DNA of 64,000 bases, from the NCBI RefSeq assembly GCF_002257665.1, contig NZ_MQWB01000001.1, positions 3,359,119 to 3,423,118 on the forward strand. The letters run 5' to 3'. The first letter of the stretch is position 1, and each line of letters begins with the position of its first letter. Below are positions 7,777 through 19,700 of the stretch, in pieces. The position numbers and the translations under genes were made by a program. Below the pieces are notes generated by a model. It was not told where the DNA came from. It saw nothing but the letters and a program-made list of their open reading frames with translations, and did no database searches. This stretch comes from Rubricoccus marinus. GTDB taxonomy: Bacteria > Bacteroidota > Rhodothermia > Rhodothermales > Rubricoccaceae.

Positions 7777-10700
7777 TCACCGGGCCGCGCGGCGCTGCTC
7801 CTCGGCGGCGACGGCGGCCTTGAGGTCGGGGTCGCTCAGGCGAGGCAGGCCCAGGTTTTCGCGGCAGGACCGGACGGCGTCGGCGGGGTCGAGCTCCAGC
7901 GAATTGTCCAAGCACCGCGTCAGGGCGGCGCTGGCGCCTCCGCCGCGGCGGCGCTCTTCTTCCTCCTGGATCATGCGGCGGAGTCCGTCCGCGTCCGGCC
8001 TGGGCATCCCTGCCCGCTCTACGCACTGCTGAACGGCCTCGCGGGCGCTCACGCCAGAGGCCTCAGCGTCGATCACGCACGCGCCGTACGCGTCCAGCAG
8101 GGCCTCTGGCGGTTGGTACGCCACCCACGCCGTGCGCGAGGACGTGCGGCCGACCCCGTTGCGAGCCTCAATGGTGATCGCGATGTCGGAGCCGGGAGCG
8201 GGCAGCCGTGCGGCCTCTGTCGCGGTCAGTCCAGCCGAGGCCTGTCCGTTCGGCGCCAGAGGCACCTCGATAACGGTCGTGGCGCCCACGAGCGAGCGGC
8301 CTCCAAAGCGCGGCACGCGCACCTTGACGGTTGCAGACACGACGCCGGTTTCCGGGTCCTGGGGCGGCGTCGCGCGGACCTGGGCGGTGATGCGGCCCGC
8401 GCGGTCTCTCTCGAACGAGACCGAGGCCTCACTCACGACGGGCGCCGTCGGGTCGTGGACGACGAGCGACGTGGTGGCGCGGCTCGCGACGCCCTGGCCG
8501 TTGATGGCGCGGACGCTGACCCACTGCTCGCCATCGCGGGCGTACCGCCATGTGAGGTGCTGCGCGGCCGGGCGCAGGGCGACGTCCTCCGGAACGGTCC
8601 AGTCCACACGGAGCGAGTCCCGCGGCCACGCGCGGAGGTCGTCCAAGCCCGGGGCGCTCCCGACGGCCACCTGGTAGCCCAGGATGCCGCTCTCGTTGTC
8701 CCGCGAAACGCGCGAGAGGGTTAGAACGGGCCCGCCGAGAGCCGGCCACACGCGGACGGTCGGCGTCGTGGGCCGCGTGGGGTCCGCGCGGCGGATGGGC
8801 TCGGTGACGACGGGCGCGCTCAGGCCACCCGCCTGGTTCTGCGCCCGCGCGATAATGCGGAACGAGCCCGTAAAGGGGAACGGGAAGGCCGCCGTCCGCG
8901 AGTTGAAGCGGCTCTGCTGGTTCCAACCCCACCCCTGGTTCGTGGAGTCGAACCGGGCGACGCCAGAGGCCGCGACCCACCCCAGGTCGTAGTGGCTGAT
9001 CCCGCTTTCCGGATCGCTCCCGTCCCACGTCACGTCAACGGTTTCCGCGTCGATGTCGCTCGTGTCGAACTCGATGCGCTGCGCGTCCCACTCTGCGCGG
9101 GCGCGGACCGCCGGGCGCTGCACCGCCGGCCCGGCGGGCGGGATCACAACCGGGGCCTCTGGCGCCACGCTCAGCGTCACCTCGGGCGGCGTCGCGTCGT
9201 GCGTGATCCCCTCGTAGCGGGTGTAGACCGAAGACACGGCGCCTGCGCCGTTGGTCGCGCGGACGGAGAGGTAGACCGGCGTGGAGCCGAGGTTGAGGCC
9301 GTACAAGGTTCCCGCGATGGCGTCGCCCGCGCCCCAGCCGCCCCAGCCCGTCGCCTGCGTGCTGGTGCTGCGGTCGCCCTGGAAAACCTCCCAGTTCCGC
9401 ACGTCTGTTCCGCCTCGTGTGGTGCCCAGCGCCACCTCCCATTGCGCGATGCCGCTCTCGGGATCGCGGGAGGACAGCACGAGGTCCAGGCGTGAGGAAT
9501 CCGGCGCCCACGTCGTGCCTGCGCGGCGCGTGTTGGGTAGGACGGCCGTCGGGACCGCTGGCGGCGTCGCGTCCGTGCCGTCCACCGATCCGCCTTGCCC
9601 CTGGGTAGACGTGCCGCCCTCCGCCAGAGGCACGGTTGCCTGCACGTAGCGGGTGGCCGTCACGCCGCCGGCGCTTCTGGCGCGGACGTAGAGCGTGGTG
9701 CGGGCGGCGGTCTGCGTGCGCGAGCGGCGCAGCATGGGGAACTCCTGGATCGCGATGTTCGCGTCGGGGAACCAGCCGTCTCCCGGAGACGCGGTGCCTG
9801 AGGTGAGGTACGGCACATCATCGTAGACCGACGCCAACGACGGGCCGTTGACGCGGAAGGCGTAGCTCAATTCCGGCACGCCAACCGGGTGCCCCACGCC
9901 CCAGATCACGCTGGCCATGCGCAGGCCGGCGTCGTCGGTATCGCCTTCCAGGCGGAGGTAGGCGATGTCCGGCGGCGCGAGCGCGTCCACCACGTCCGCA
10001 CGAGCGTTGCGCACGCCAGAGGCCGCGGGTAGGCCGGCGTCTGTCCGCCACGCCTCGTACTGCTCAATCATGCCGTATGTGGACACCAGCATCCCGGCCT
10101 TGAGGCCGTACATCTCGTCGATGGTGGACGTAAACGTGGCGTGCGCCGTTGTCAGCGCTGGCCGCTGCGCGTCGTACGCGGTCACGAGGCGTTGCACGGC
10201 CGACTCCGACGCGGTGACGACCTCGGCCAGCCCGCGCTTGGGCATCTCCAGCCAGAACTGGTCGGCGGCCTGGTTGAACGTGGCGCGGACGCTGTTGCGG
10301 AGCGTCGTGTTGTTCGGACTCTGGCGCAGATTGTTGACGCTCGCGATGAAGTCGTTGGCGCGCGAGGTGCCCTCGCTCACGTTGCCGTTGAACTTCCAGA
10401 TCGCGCGGAGCCTCTCCGCACCGGCCTCTCCAATTTCCTGGGCTTCGGTCGCAGAGAGTCCGTTGTTCATCCAGGCGTCCCTCCAGTGCGCGGCGTTGCG
10501 GACGGCTGTCCGCATCGCGCCGCCAGAGGCCAGCGGGAGTGAGGGCAGGAGCGCCTCGCGCGTGGAGGCCCACTCGCGGAGGTCCCACAGGCGCTGCACG
10601 GCGTAGGCGTAGTACCCGTCCAGGTCCAGCGATGCGTTCACAAAGCCGTAGCCGACGGCGTTGACCGCGGTGCCGGTCGTCTCCACGGCGCTGATGTCGG

Positions 10701-13700
10701 GGAGGCCGGCGCCCCAGTTGACCGCGCTCGCGCCGTCCAGCACGAGGTCCACGAGCTTGGCGCTCGCTGCCGCCGCTCCCAAAGCGTCGCGGTACGCCTG
10801 GTCGAGAGCGGCGAGGTCCGCGTCGAAGCCGTCGAGCGCGTCCGCGCCTGCGTCGTACGCGGCCACGTCGTAGGTGAAGCCGGGGCTTTGGAGCACCTGC
10901 CCGCCCGCGCCAACAACGGCAGGGCGGATCGCGGAGACGGGGTTCGGGACGTTGAAGGCCGCCGGGTCGCCAGAGGTCGTCGCGTCTCGGAGTTGGGTGG
11001 CGAGGGAGCCCAGCACGGTCCGGGCGGCCGCCAAGCGTTGCGCCACCTGATCGGCCTCGGCGCTCACAGCCTGGATCTTCTGCGCGACGGCGTCGGCGTC
11101 GGCCTGGGAGGCGCGCACGGCGGGCTGAGACTCCGAGTGCGCGTTGCCCGCAAACGGCGTGGACGCAGAGCGCTGGCCGTAGTAGCCGGACTGCTGGTCG
11201 GCGGTCGAGCCGCGCATCACGTTGGTATAGAGCCAGCCCTCATACGTGCCCGGGTCCGAGAACGCGGCGGTGCCGAACAGTGCGCGCTCGTCGGCGATCA
11301 CCGCGTCCAGGACCGGGCCTCTGGCGGCGGAGGCCGGGACATCCCACGGTCCCTTGTTGGCGAGGAGCATGTGCGTGCCCGCGAGGCGGATATCCGAGGC
11401 GGACACGCGGTAGTTGGCGGGGTTCGCCAGCTCGGCCGCGAGGGCCGCCTGCGCGGCTGCGAGCGCGTCCTTGGCTGCGGCCATCTCGCTCTGGGCCTCT
11501 TGCGCCTTGGTCTGCGCGCCAGAGGCGTCGGCGCGAGCCTGCTGGATGGCGGCGTCCAGGTCGGCGTTACGACCGGTGCCCCAGTCCACATCGCCGCGGG
11601 AGTCGCCCTTGACCCACCCCGCGATGGTGCCATCGAAGACGAAGGCGACGGTGACTGTGGCGCTGCCCGCGAGGTAGACCTCGTAGAGCGCGTCGCTCCG
11701 TTTCAGGAAAAGACCCTTCGCGTCGGCGCGGAGCGCGGCGAGGCCGCCGAGCACGTCGAAGCCGATGTAGAGCCCGGCGTAGGCGCCGAACGGGTTGGTG
11801 CCGTTCGGCAGGTTCCAGACAAGGAGGTCCATGCCTGCTTCTGCCGAGACGATGGCGAGGTCGCCGCTGACCTCGACGGTCAGGTCCAGCAGCATCCCGT
11901 CCGGGCCGGCCATGAAGTCGCCGTCGGCTTCGAGGAAGGAGAGCACGTCCGCCTCCAGGTAGCCGTCGATGCCCCAGACAGCGGGGCCGCTGCCCTGCTT
12001 GAGCGCGAAGAAGTCCAGCCCGGCCTCGGCGTCCAGCGCGGGGCCGAACTCGGCGTAGAAAGCCACGCCGCCCTCGACGCCAGAGGCGCCCGATCCATAG
12101 AGGACCGTGAGGTACATGTCGGCTGCGAGGAGGTTGGTGCCGGGGTTGCTCTGCCCGTACATCGTCGTGTTCACGTCTAGCTTGGTGAACTGGTCGGTGA
12201 CGGTGAGGAGCACGTGCCCCTTCAGCATCGCGGTGCCCATCGAGGGCTCTTTGATGACCGAGGCGCCCGCGTAGAGGAATGCCGCGAACTTCAAATCGCT
12301 GACCTCTGGCGTGGGCCCGACGAGCCGGAACGGGCGCCCGTTGGCGGTGGCGCCGGCAAGCGCGGTCTCGACGAGCCTGAAGTCGTCGATCTCAGGCCGG
12401 TAGAAGAAGCCGCCGCCGATGCCGTCCAACTCGATGATGACGGGGATGATGGGGATCGGGACCGTCGCGGCGGCGAAGATGCCGAAGCGGAGTTCGTCGT
12501 TGAGCGTCGAGATTTTGCCTGCGGCGCCGAAGCCCGTCTGACCGAAGGTGCCGCCACCGGCGACCTCGAAGAGGAAGCCCTCGTTCGGGACCTGGCGGTA
12601 GCGCATGGACGCCTTGAGGCTCGCGGCGTCGCTCATCGCCATCTCCACGTCGGTCAGCGCGATCTCGAAGGCGCCGTTGGTCTCCTCGTAGAACAGCACC
12701 TCGGCGATGCCGCCCACGAAGGCGTCCGTAAACGAGATCCGCAGCGCGGGGTTGGCGGCGCCGTCCCCGAAGCGGAGGTACTGCCGCACGGCCACGTCCA
12801 CCATCTCGGTCTCCGCGGAGCCTCTGGCGCCAGAGGCCCGGCGCTCCATCTGCAGCGTCTCGTTCTCGGCGTAGGTGAACTCGCCGACGGTGAGCGAGAA
12901 GATCTCCGAGAGCGTGAACGTGGCGCCGCCGGCGAAACGGCCGATGTTCTCGACGCCTTCGGTGGAGACGATGAAGTCCTCGAAGCCCGCCGAGCCCTCC
13001 ACGGCGTCCAGCGCGAAGCCGGCGCGGCCTCCGAGCGTGAGGCGGAACGGGAGGTTGCCCCCATTCGGCCGCTGCACGTTGGTCTCGATCTGGAGAGCCG
13101 TAAGGGCAAAGCGGAAGAAGTCGTACTCGAACTCCAGCGGGTTGCTCGTGGACACGCTGGACGACGACACGCGCCACGCGGTCTCGCCAGAGGCCGTGAG
13201 CCGCACGCCGTAGTCGGTCAGAATGTCGGCGGCCTGGCCGAAGTAGATGTGCTTGGTGGGGTCGCTCCGGTCGTTCTCGACGTAGAGGACGCCTGTGGCC
13301 AGCAGCGCGGACTGGGCGGGCTGCGCGATGTTGAGGTCGAGCGCGGCGGCGGTGAGCTTGAGCGTGCCGAAGTCGCCTGGGATGGCGAACTCCGTGTTGG
13401 GGTTGTTCGCGAAGTCGAACGTAGGGCCGGTAATCGTCGGGCGGCCGGTGCGGTCGATGCGGGCGGTCATGGACGCGCTGCTCGCGACGGGCGCGGGGAG
13501 CGTCGCCGTCGCGGCCAGCTTGAGCGCGAGGCCGCTGGCGACGTTCTGCCCGGCGACGATGCTGACCTCGTCCACGACGAAGGCGTCCGGGATGACGGCG
13601 ATGTCGCGGAACAGGACCGCCTCGCCAGAGGCTAGCGACACGTCTCCGTCGGAGCGGACGCGGAGGCCGTCGACCGTGAGCGTCTTGTCGAGGAGGACGG

Positions 13701-16700
13701 CGGAGCCGTCGAGTTCGACGGCCATGAGCACGCTCGCGCCGTTGACGTCTACGCTCGCGCCGATGTCGGTCGCGGTAAGGGCGAGAACGCCGCCGAAGAG
13801 GTCGAGCGCCTGCGGTGGGAGGTCGCCCTGGGCGGCAACGGTGACGTAGGGCGCCCGCGTGGTGAGCGTGAGATCGCGCACGGTAAGCGCGAAGCCGTCG
13901 CCCAGCAGGTCGGTTTTGAACAGGCCCGCGACGGAAAGCGACAGCTCCTGGTCGTTGAGCGTGAAGTCCCAGACCTTCTGCGGGTCGTTCGCGTCTGGGA
14001 TGGGCTCGAACGTCGCGAAGTCCATGTCCAGACCTTCGGCAGGGAGGTTGCCCGCATCGATCTCGCCGCCCCACGCGCCGCTCTCGTAGGCGAGGACGAC
14101 GTGAATGGGCTGTTCATCGCCGTTCTCGTCGGCGTAGAGCGAGGAGTAGACCTGGCCCGACAGGCGGAGCACGCGGCCGCTGGCGCCAGAGGCCACCTCG
14201 GCGCCGCGGAGGGCGACGCGGACGGGGCCGAAGGACTCCTCGTAGATGGGCGTGACGGCCTCTTGCGAGGCGTCGTAGGCGGCGGCGAACTGCCCCAGCG
14301 CGCCCGCGATGTTGTCGAGGCCGCTGGCGCTGACGCTCGCGGAGAGCGCGAAGTCGGCGCCGGTGAGCGCGTCGGGGAGGTCCGCCGTGAGCGAGGCGGA
14401 GAGCTGGCCGTTGGCGAAGGAGAGCGCCGTGAGCGTGACGGGCAGGCCGGTGGGACCGGAGAGGTCCGTCGCGCCCGTCAGCGAGAGCGAGGCGTTGCCG
14501 ACGTTGCCGAGGTCGTCCAGCGTGACGCTAAAGGCGGCCTGCACGACCGTCGCGCCCAGCGCGGGCAAGACGAGGTCGACGGTCTGGTTGGGCGCCGTGG
14601 CGACGGTCGTGCCGTTGCCGTCGCGGGTGACGACGAGCCGCGACTGCCCCTCGGCGTCGGGGCCGATGTCGAGGTAGCCGACGTCCTCGGTCGGTAGCGC
14701 GATGCGCTCGGGGATGAGCGCGAGCGCGGCGCCGATAAAGTCGGCGTGGAAGCCGCTGGCGTCGAGGTAGGCGATGCGGTTGCCGCCGTCCTCGAAGTCC
14801 ACCACGCCAGAGGCCACGCGGACGGGGTCCAGGCCGATCTGGAACTGGCGGAAGTCGAGGTCGAGGTTGCCGTACGTCTCGCCGTTGTACGCGATAAAGC
14901 CCGTCCCGCCCGCATTGAAGCCGACGCCCTGCGGCGTAATGGTGACCTGGCCGCTGGCGGCGAGGCGCGCCGCGGCGCCGACGGGCACGGGCGCCAGAGG
15001 CGAGACGACCGTCCAGTCGAGGGTGGCGTCGAGTTGGAGGTCCAGCGCGGCGGCGGCCTGGATGGTGGCGCTGCCGCCGACGACGTCGCCGGAGAAGCCG
15101 ATGGCGAAGTCAGTGAAGCTGACCGAGGCCGATGACGCATCGCCGGGCAGATCGATGGTGCCGCCGCCGGTGACCTGCACGCGGTCTTGCGTGAGCCGCA
15201 GGCCGTCCACGGTAAAGGCGAACAGCGGATCGGGCGAGCCGAACGGCACGCCGAGCGCCAGAGGCCCGGCGAAGTCGATAAAGCCGTTGTCCAGCTCGCC
15301 GGTGAGGAGGTTGACGGTTCCGCGCCCAACTGCGCGGAGGTCCGGGTCGTTTTCGCGCGCCCAGGTGCCGACGAGGATGCCATCGTAGACCGCGCTCGAC
15401 GCCGCTGGCGAAACGGTGATCGCGAGGGACGAGGTGACGGCGGGAGCCGCCGCATCGGTCGCGGCAAAGGCGACGGTCGCGGGGCCGAAGGCGAGCGAGC
15501 CGCACGGCACGAACGGGCTCGCAACGCCGTTGAAGTCACCCGCGGCGTTCAGCGTGAGCGTCACGTCGGCAGGGACGCAGGCGGCCTCTGGCGCGAAGAG
15601 GTCCGGCGGGTCGAGTTCGCCCGTCAGCGTGAGTTCGATGCCCTGCGCGTTGCCATCGCGGTAGAGGCGGCCGCTGGCGGTCTGGAACGCGAACGCGGCG
15701 CCAGAGGTCGGGTTGAGCGTGACGCTTGCGGCGTCGTCGAAGGTGTACGGCTCCATCGCGCCCACCCACACGCCGCCATCGTATCCGACGCCGTTGAGCA
15801 AGATGGTATCGTCGCCGAGCGCGGGCGCCGCGTCGGCGAGTTCGTCCAGGCGGAGGAGCAGGTCGGCGCGGAGCGCGGTGAGGTCGGGGACGCTGAGCGC
15901 CCACGGGAGCGTGAGGTCGCGCGTGATGTCCAGCGTGACGATCTCCAGCGAGAGCGGGCCGAACGCGACCGGCGGGACGCTGAGCGCGGGCTGGCCGCTG
16001 GCGGAGAGCATCTGCCGGGGCAGACGGAAGCCGCTGTTGGTGACCGTCGCGGACTGGAGCGGGACCGAGACCTTCTGCGTGGCGCCGTCCGGGCCTTCCA
16101 CGTCGAGGAGAAGCGTAAGGTCGAGCGCGACCTCGAAGGCGGGCGCCTGGCCCTGCCGCGGCGTGAGGCTGAGCGTTTTGAGGCTGTCCACGCGCAGCGC
16201 CAGAGGCCCGGCGTCCAGACGGCGGCCGTCGATGCTGGCGCGCGGCGTGAGGCTCGTGACCTGGAAAGAGGCGCCTCTGGCGACGGCTTCGAGGCCAACG
16301 CCCGCGAGCTCGTCGGCGTTGACGTCGCGCAGCGCGAAGTCGGCGCCGAGCGTGAGGGCGAGGCCCGGCTTGGGACCGAGCGCCAGCGGCACGTCGATCA
16401 GGGCGTCCAGACGGTCCACGGTCAGCGTCGCGCTCGCGCCAGAGGCGTCGCCCGCGAGCGTCACGTCGGCGCCGAGGTCGCGGAGCGCGAGGCCGCCGCG
16501 GATGCGGTTGGAGGAGAGCAACAGCGAGGCCGTGCCCGCGTCGCCCAGCGTTTGCTCAAACGCGATGGGATCGCCCGCGAGGTGGAGCCCCCACGTCGGC
16601 ACGCCCGCTACGTCCTGCTCGCCGTAGACGAGCTCGCGGACCTCGAAGGGCACGCCGTACGGCTCCAGCGAGAGCGTGGGCGAGAGCGCGGCGCGGACCT

Positions 16701-19700
16701 CGCCGGCCGAGACCTGGCCGCTGGCGTCCAGCGCGAGGTCGGTGAACTGAACCGCCACGCTCGGCGCCTGGCCTGTGGCCGCGCTTAGCGCCGGTACGGC
16801 GAGCGCCAGAGGCCCGCGCGTGGAAACTGCGATCCCGCCCGAGCCGAGCTCCTGCACGTCCACGAGCGCGTTGCCCTGCGGATCGCGCAAGACGACGTAC
16901 GCCACGTCCTGGGTCGGCAGACCCAGCGTGTCGGGCAAGAGGCCTTCGGCAAAGGCGGGGTCCAGGCGGAAGCCGCTGGCGTCGAGGACCGCGACGCGGA
17001 CGCCAGAGGCTGTGGAGAAGCCCGCCTCGCCTCTGGCGACGCCGAAGGGGAACAGGTCGAGCCCGAAGTCCTGGAAGTCCACGATGGCCTCGGCGTCGAT
17101 GGGGCCGGCCTGGACGGCGGCGCGGGCCTGCCCGCTGGTGCGGATCTGCCCGGCGGAGATCTCGACGCCCTGGCCGAGCGAGAGCAGCGCGCCCGGCGCG
17201 AGGTCCAGGCGGGCCGTATCCGGCACGGCGCGGAAGGCGGGCTCGGAGAACGAATCCAGCCCAGCCTGGAGCGCGAAGGGCGCGTCGAAGAGGATGCGGC
17301 CGTCCAGGCCCAGCCGGTCGAACGGCACGCGGACGGCGTCGAACGTGGCGCCGATCTCGGAGCCGTCGGAGAAGAGCAGCTTCTGGCGCTCGTCCATCGC
17401 GATGCCGCCCAGACCCAGCGTGGCGCCCTGAATCTCGAAGGTCAGCGCCGCGGCCTCTGGCGAAGGGACGGCCCACTGGAACGGCCCGGCGATGGTAGCG
17501 CTGAGCGTGTCGATGCGCGCCGCGTCCAGGTCGAAGCCCGCGAAGCCGACGGCGTTGTCCGTGTCGCTGAGGGCGATCTCGATGTCGCTCGCGAGGTACG
17601 CCTGCGTGCCGCCGCCAGAGGCCCGGTCGAAGGTCAGCGTGGCGCGTGTCACCCGCCCGTCCATCGGGCCGAGTGGGAACGGGCAGGCGAGCGCGGGGAG
17701 TTCAGCCACGCCCGCGATGCTGCCGTCTTGCAGGATGGAGAGATCCAGGTCGGCGCCAGCAGTGGCCGGGCCAGCGCAGCTAAAGGGCGCGCCGAGCTCG
17801 AGCTGCGCCGCGAGGTCCAGCGCGCCATCGCGCACGTCCAGGCTCTGGAGCGAGACGCCGGCGGTCAGCTCGCCGCCCAGACTCTCGATGACGACGGCCG
17901 TGCCGGGCGCGATCTCCAGGCGACAACCATTGAACGCCGTTCCCGCCAGAGGCAGCGTAAGCACGCCGTCGGCGTAGCCCGCCGAGCCCAGGTCCACCTC
18001 GCGGCCTCGGAGGCAGGCTGGCATCGCGGGCGTGTCGGGCATTTTCAGTTTGCTGCGCAGCGCGAAGCGCCACGCGCGGGCGGTGCTGTCGGCCTCTTGC
18101 GCGAGGCTGTCGGCGCTCGCGCGGATCCCGCCGAGCGACGGGAGAGGGATCGTGAGGTCCGGCAGCGTCAGTTCGGTCAGGTCCAGCCCGAAGCCGCCCA
18201 GGCGGACCGGCCGCGCGCCCAAGCTCACGCCAGAGGCCGTGATGGCGGGGACCTCCAGGCCTCTGGCGCTGATGCCGAGGTTCATCTGTGGCAGCGAGAC
18301 GCCGAGAGCCGGGAACGAGAGAGCGCCGTCGAGGTCGAGCGAGGCCAGTTTCCAGCCCGCGTCCTCTGGCGTGGCGGCGGCCGAGGCCGCGGTGTAGGCC
18401 AGGCCGCTCAGGTCGAGGCCCGCGAGGTCCAGCCGCGCGATGCCGAGGTCGAGCGTGCCCGCGTTGCAGCTCGGGCGGAGCTCGCGGGCGGTCGCGCCAG
18501 AGGCGCTGATATCGACCGTGGCGAGGGCGGAGCAGGCGGCCTGCGGGGCGTCGAGCGCGGCGGTCAGGTCGGCGCGGAGGGCGGGCGAAATGTCACCCGA
18601 GGCGAGGTTGCCGGTCAGCGTGCCGCGCACGCCGCCCACCGTGAGCGCGAGCGAGGCGAGCCCGCCAGAGGCCTCCCCAGTAAGCGCGAGCGTTTCGTTG
18701 ACCTCGCACGAGACCTGGGCGGTCAGCTCCGGGCCGGCAAGCGCGAGCCGGCCCAGGTCGCACTCGGGGCCGTTGAAGAGTTGGAGGCGGCCGTCCGCAA
18801 GCGTCTCGCCAGAGGGGAACGCGGCCTGGACGCGCGTGACGACAAGCGAGACGGGGTCCTCGCCCAGTTTGACGAGGCCGCTGGCGTCCTCGGCGACGAG
18901 CGTTCCCGCCACGCCGTTGCGCGTGAGCCGGACGGTGCCCGCTGAACGGATCGTCTGGCCCGCGATGACGAGCTGCGGGTCCGTCAGCGTGAACCCGCCG
19001 CCGACGGTCCACTCCACGGCGCGGAGGCGGAGCACCTCGTCCAACCCGTCGCCCAGTCCCGCCAGGAGCCCCTGGGAGACGCGCGCGCTGAGCCCGCCCG
19101 AGACGAGAACCGGCAGCTCATTGCCGACGCGCTGGATCTCCAGATCGTTGACCTGCACGGTTTGCGTGACCGCCCCGCTGGGCAGTTGCAGTTCGAGCGT
19201 GACCGCGCCGTCCAGCCGCGCGCCGAACTCGTCAACGTCGAGCGTGAGCCTCTGGCGCAGGATGGCGTCGCGCAGGCCGGTAAGGCGCGCGAAGCCAGGC
19301 TCCAGATCCAGAAAGTCGAGATCGGCGACCTGCCCGCCAGAGGCCGACGGGTCGTAGAGGAAAGTGCGGACCTCACTCGCGCCGCCCTCGGTAAAGGCGG
19401 TGAGCCGGTTCTCATCGCGCGCGACGACCTGCCACGCGTAGAGTTGGCCCGGCCGGAGCGCCTGCGGCAGCACGTCGCCCGCGGCGGGGAAGGACGTGGG
19501 CGGCGGCGTGTTCGCGAGGTACGTCAGCGACGAGCCACCCAGCGTGACCTGCGCCCACGGGCGGTTGGCGAGCAGCGCGTCCAGCGGGGTCTGCAGGCGG
19601 CGCACTTCGACGAGGCGGAACTCGTAGGTCACGTCCGCTCCCGGGGCCGCGCTCACGGCGGTCCACGCGAAAACGGGCGCGTCTTGCAGCACGGTCGTCT

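Noticed and set aside
12392-14074. 560-codon minus-strand frame overlapping the 4150-aa gene in another frame
   Set aside because: Arg/His/Pro-rich shadow frame on the same strand; the 4150-codon frame has a signal peptide and consistent beta-rich protein sequence throughout.
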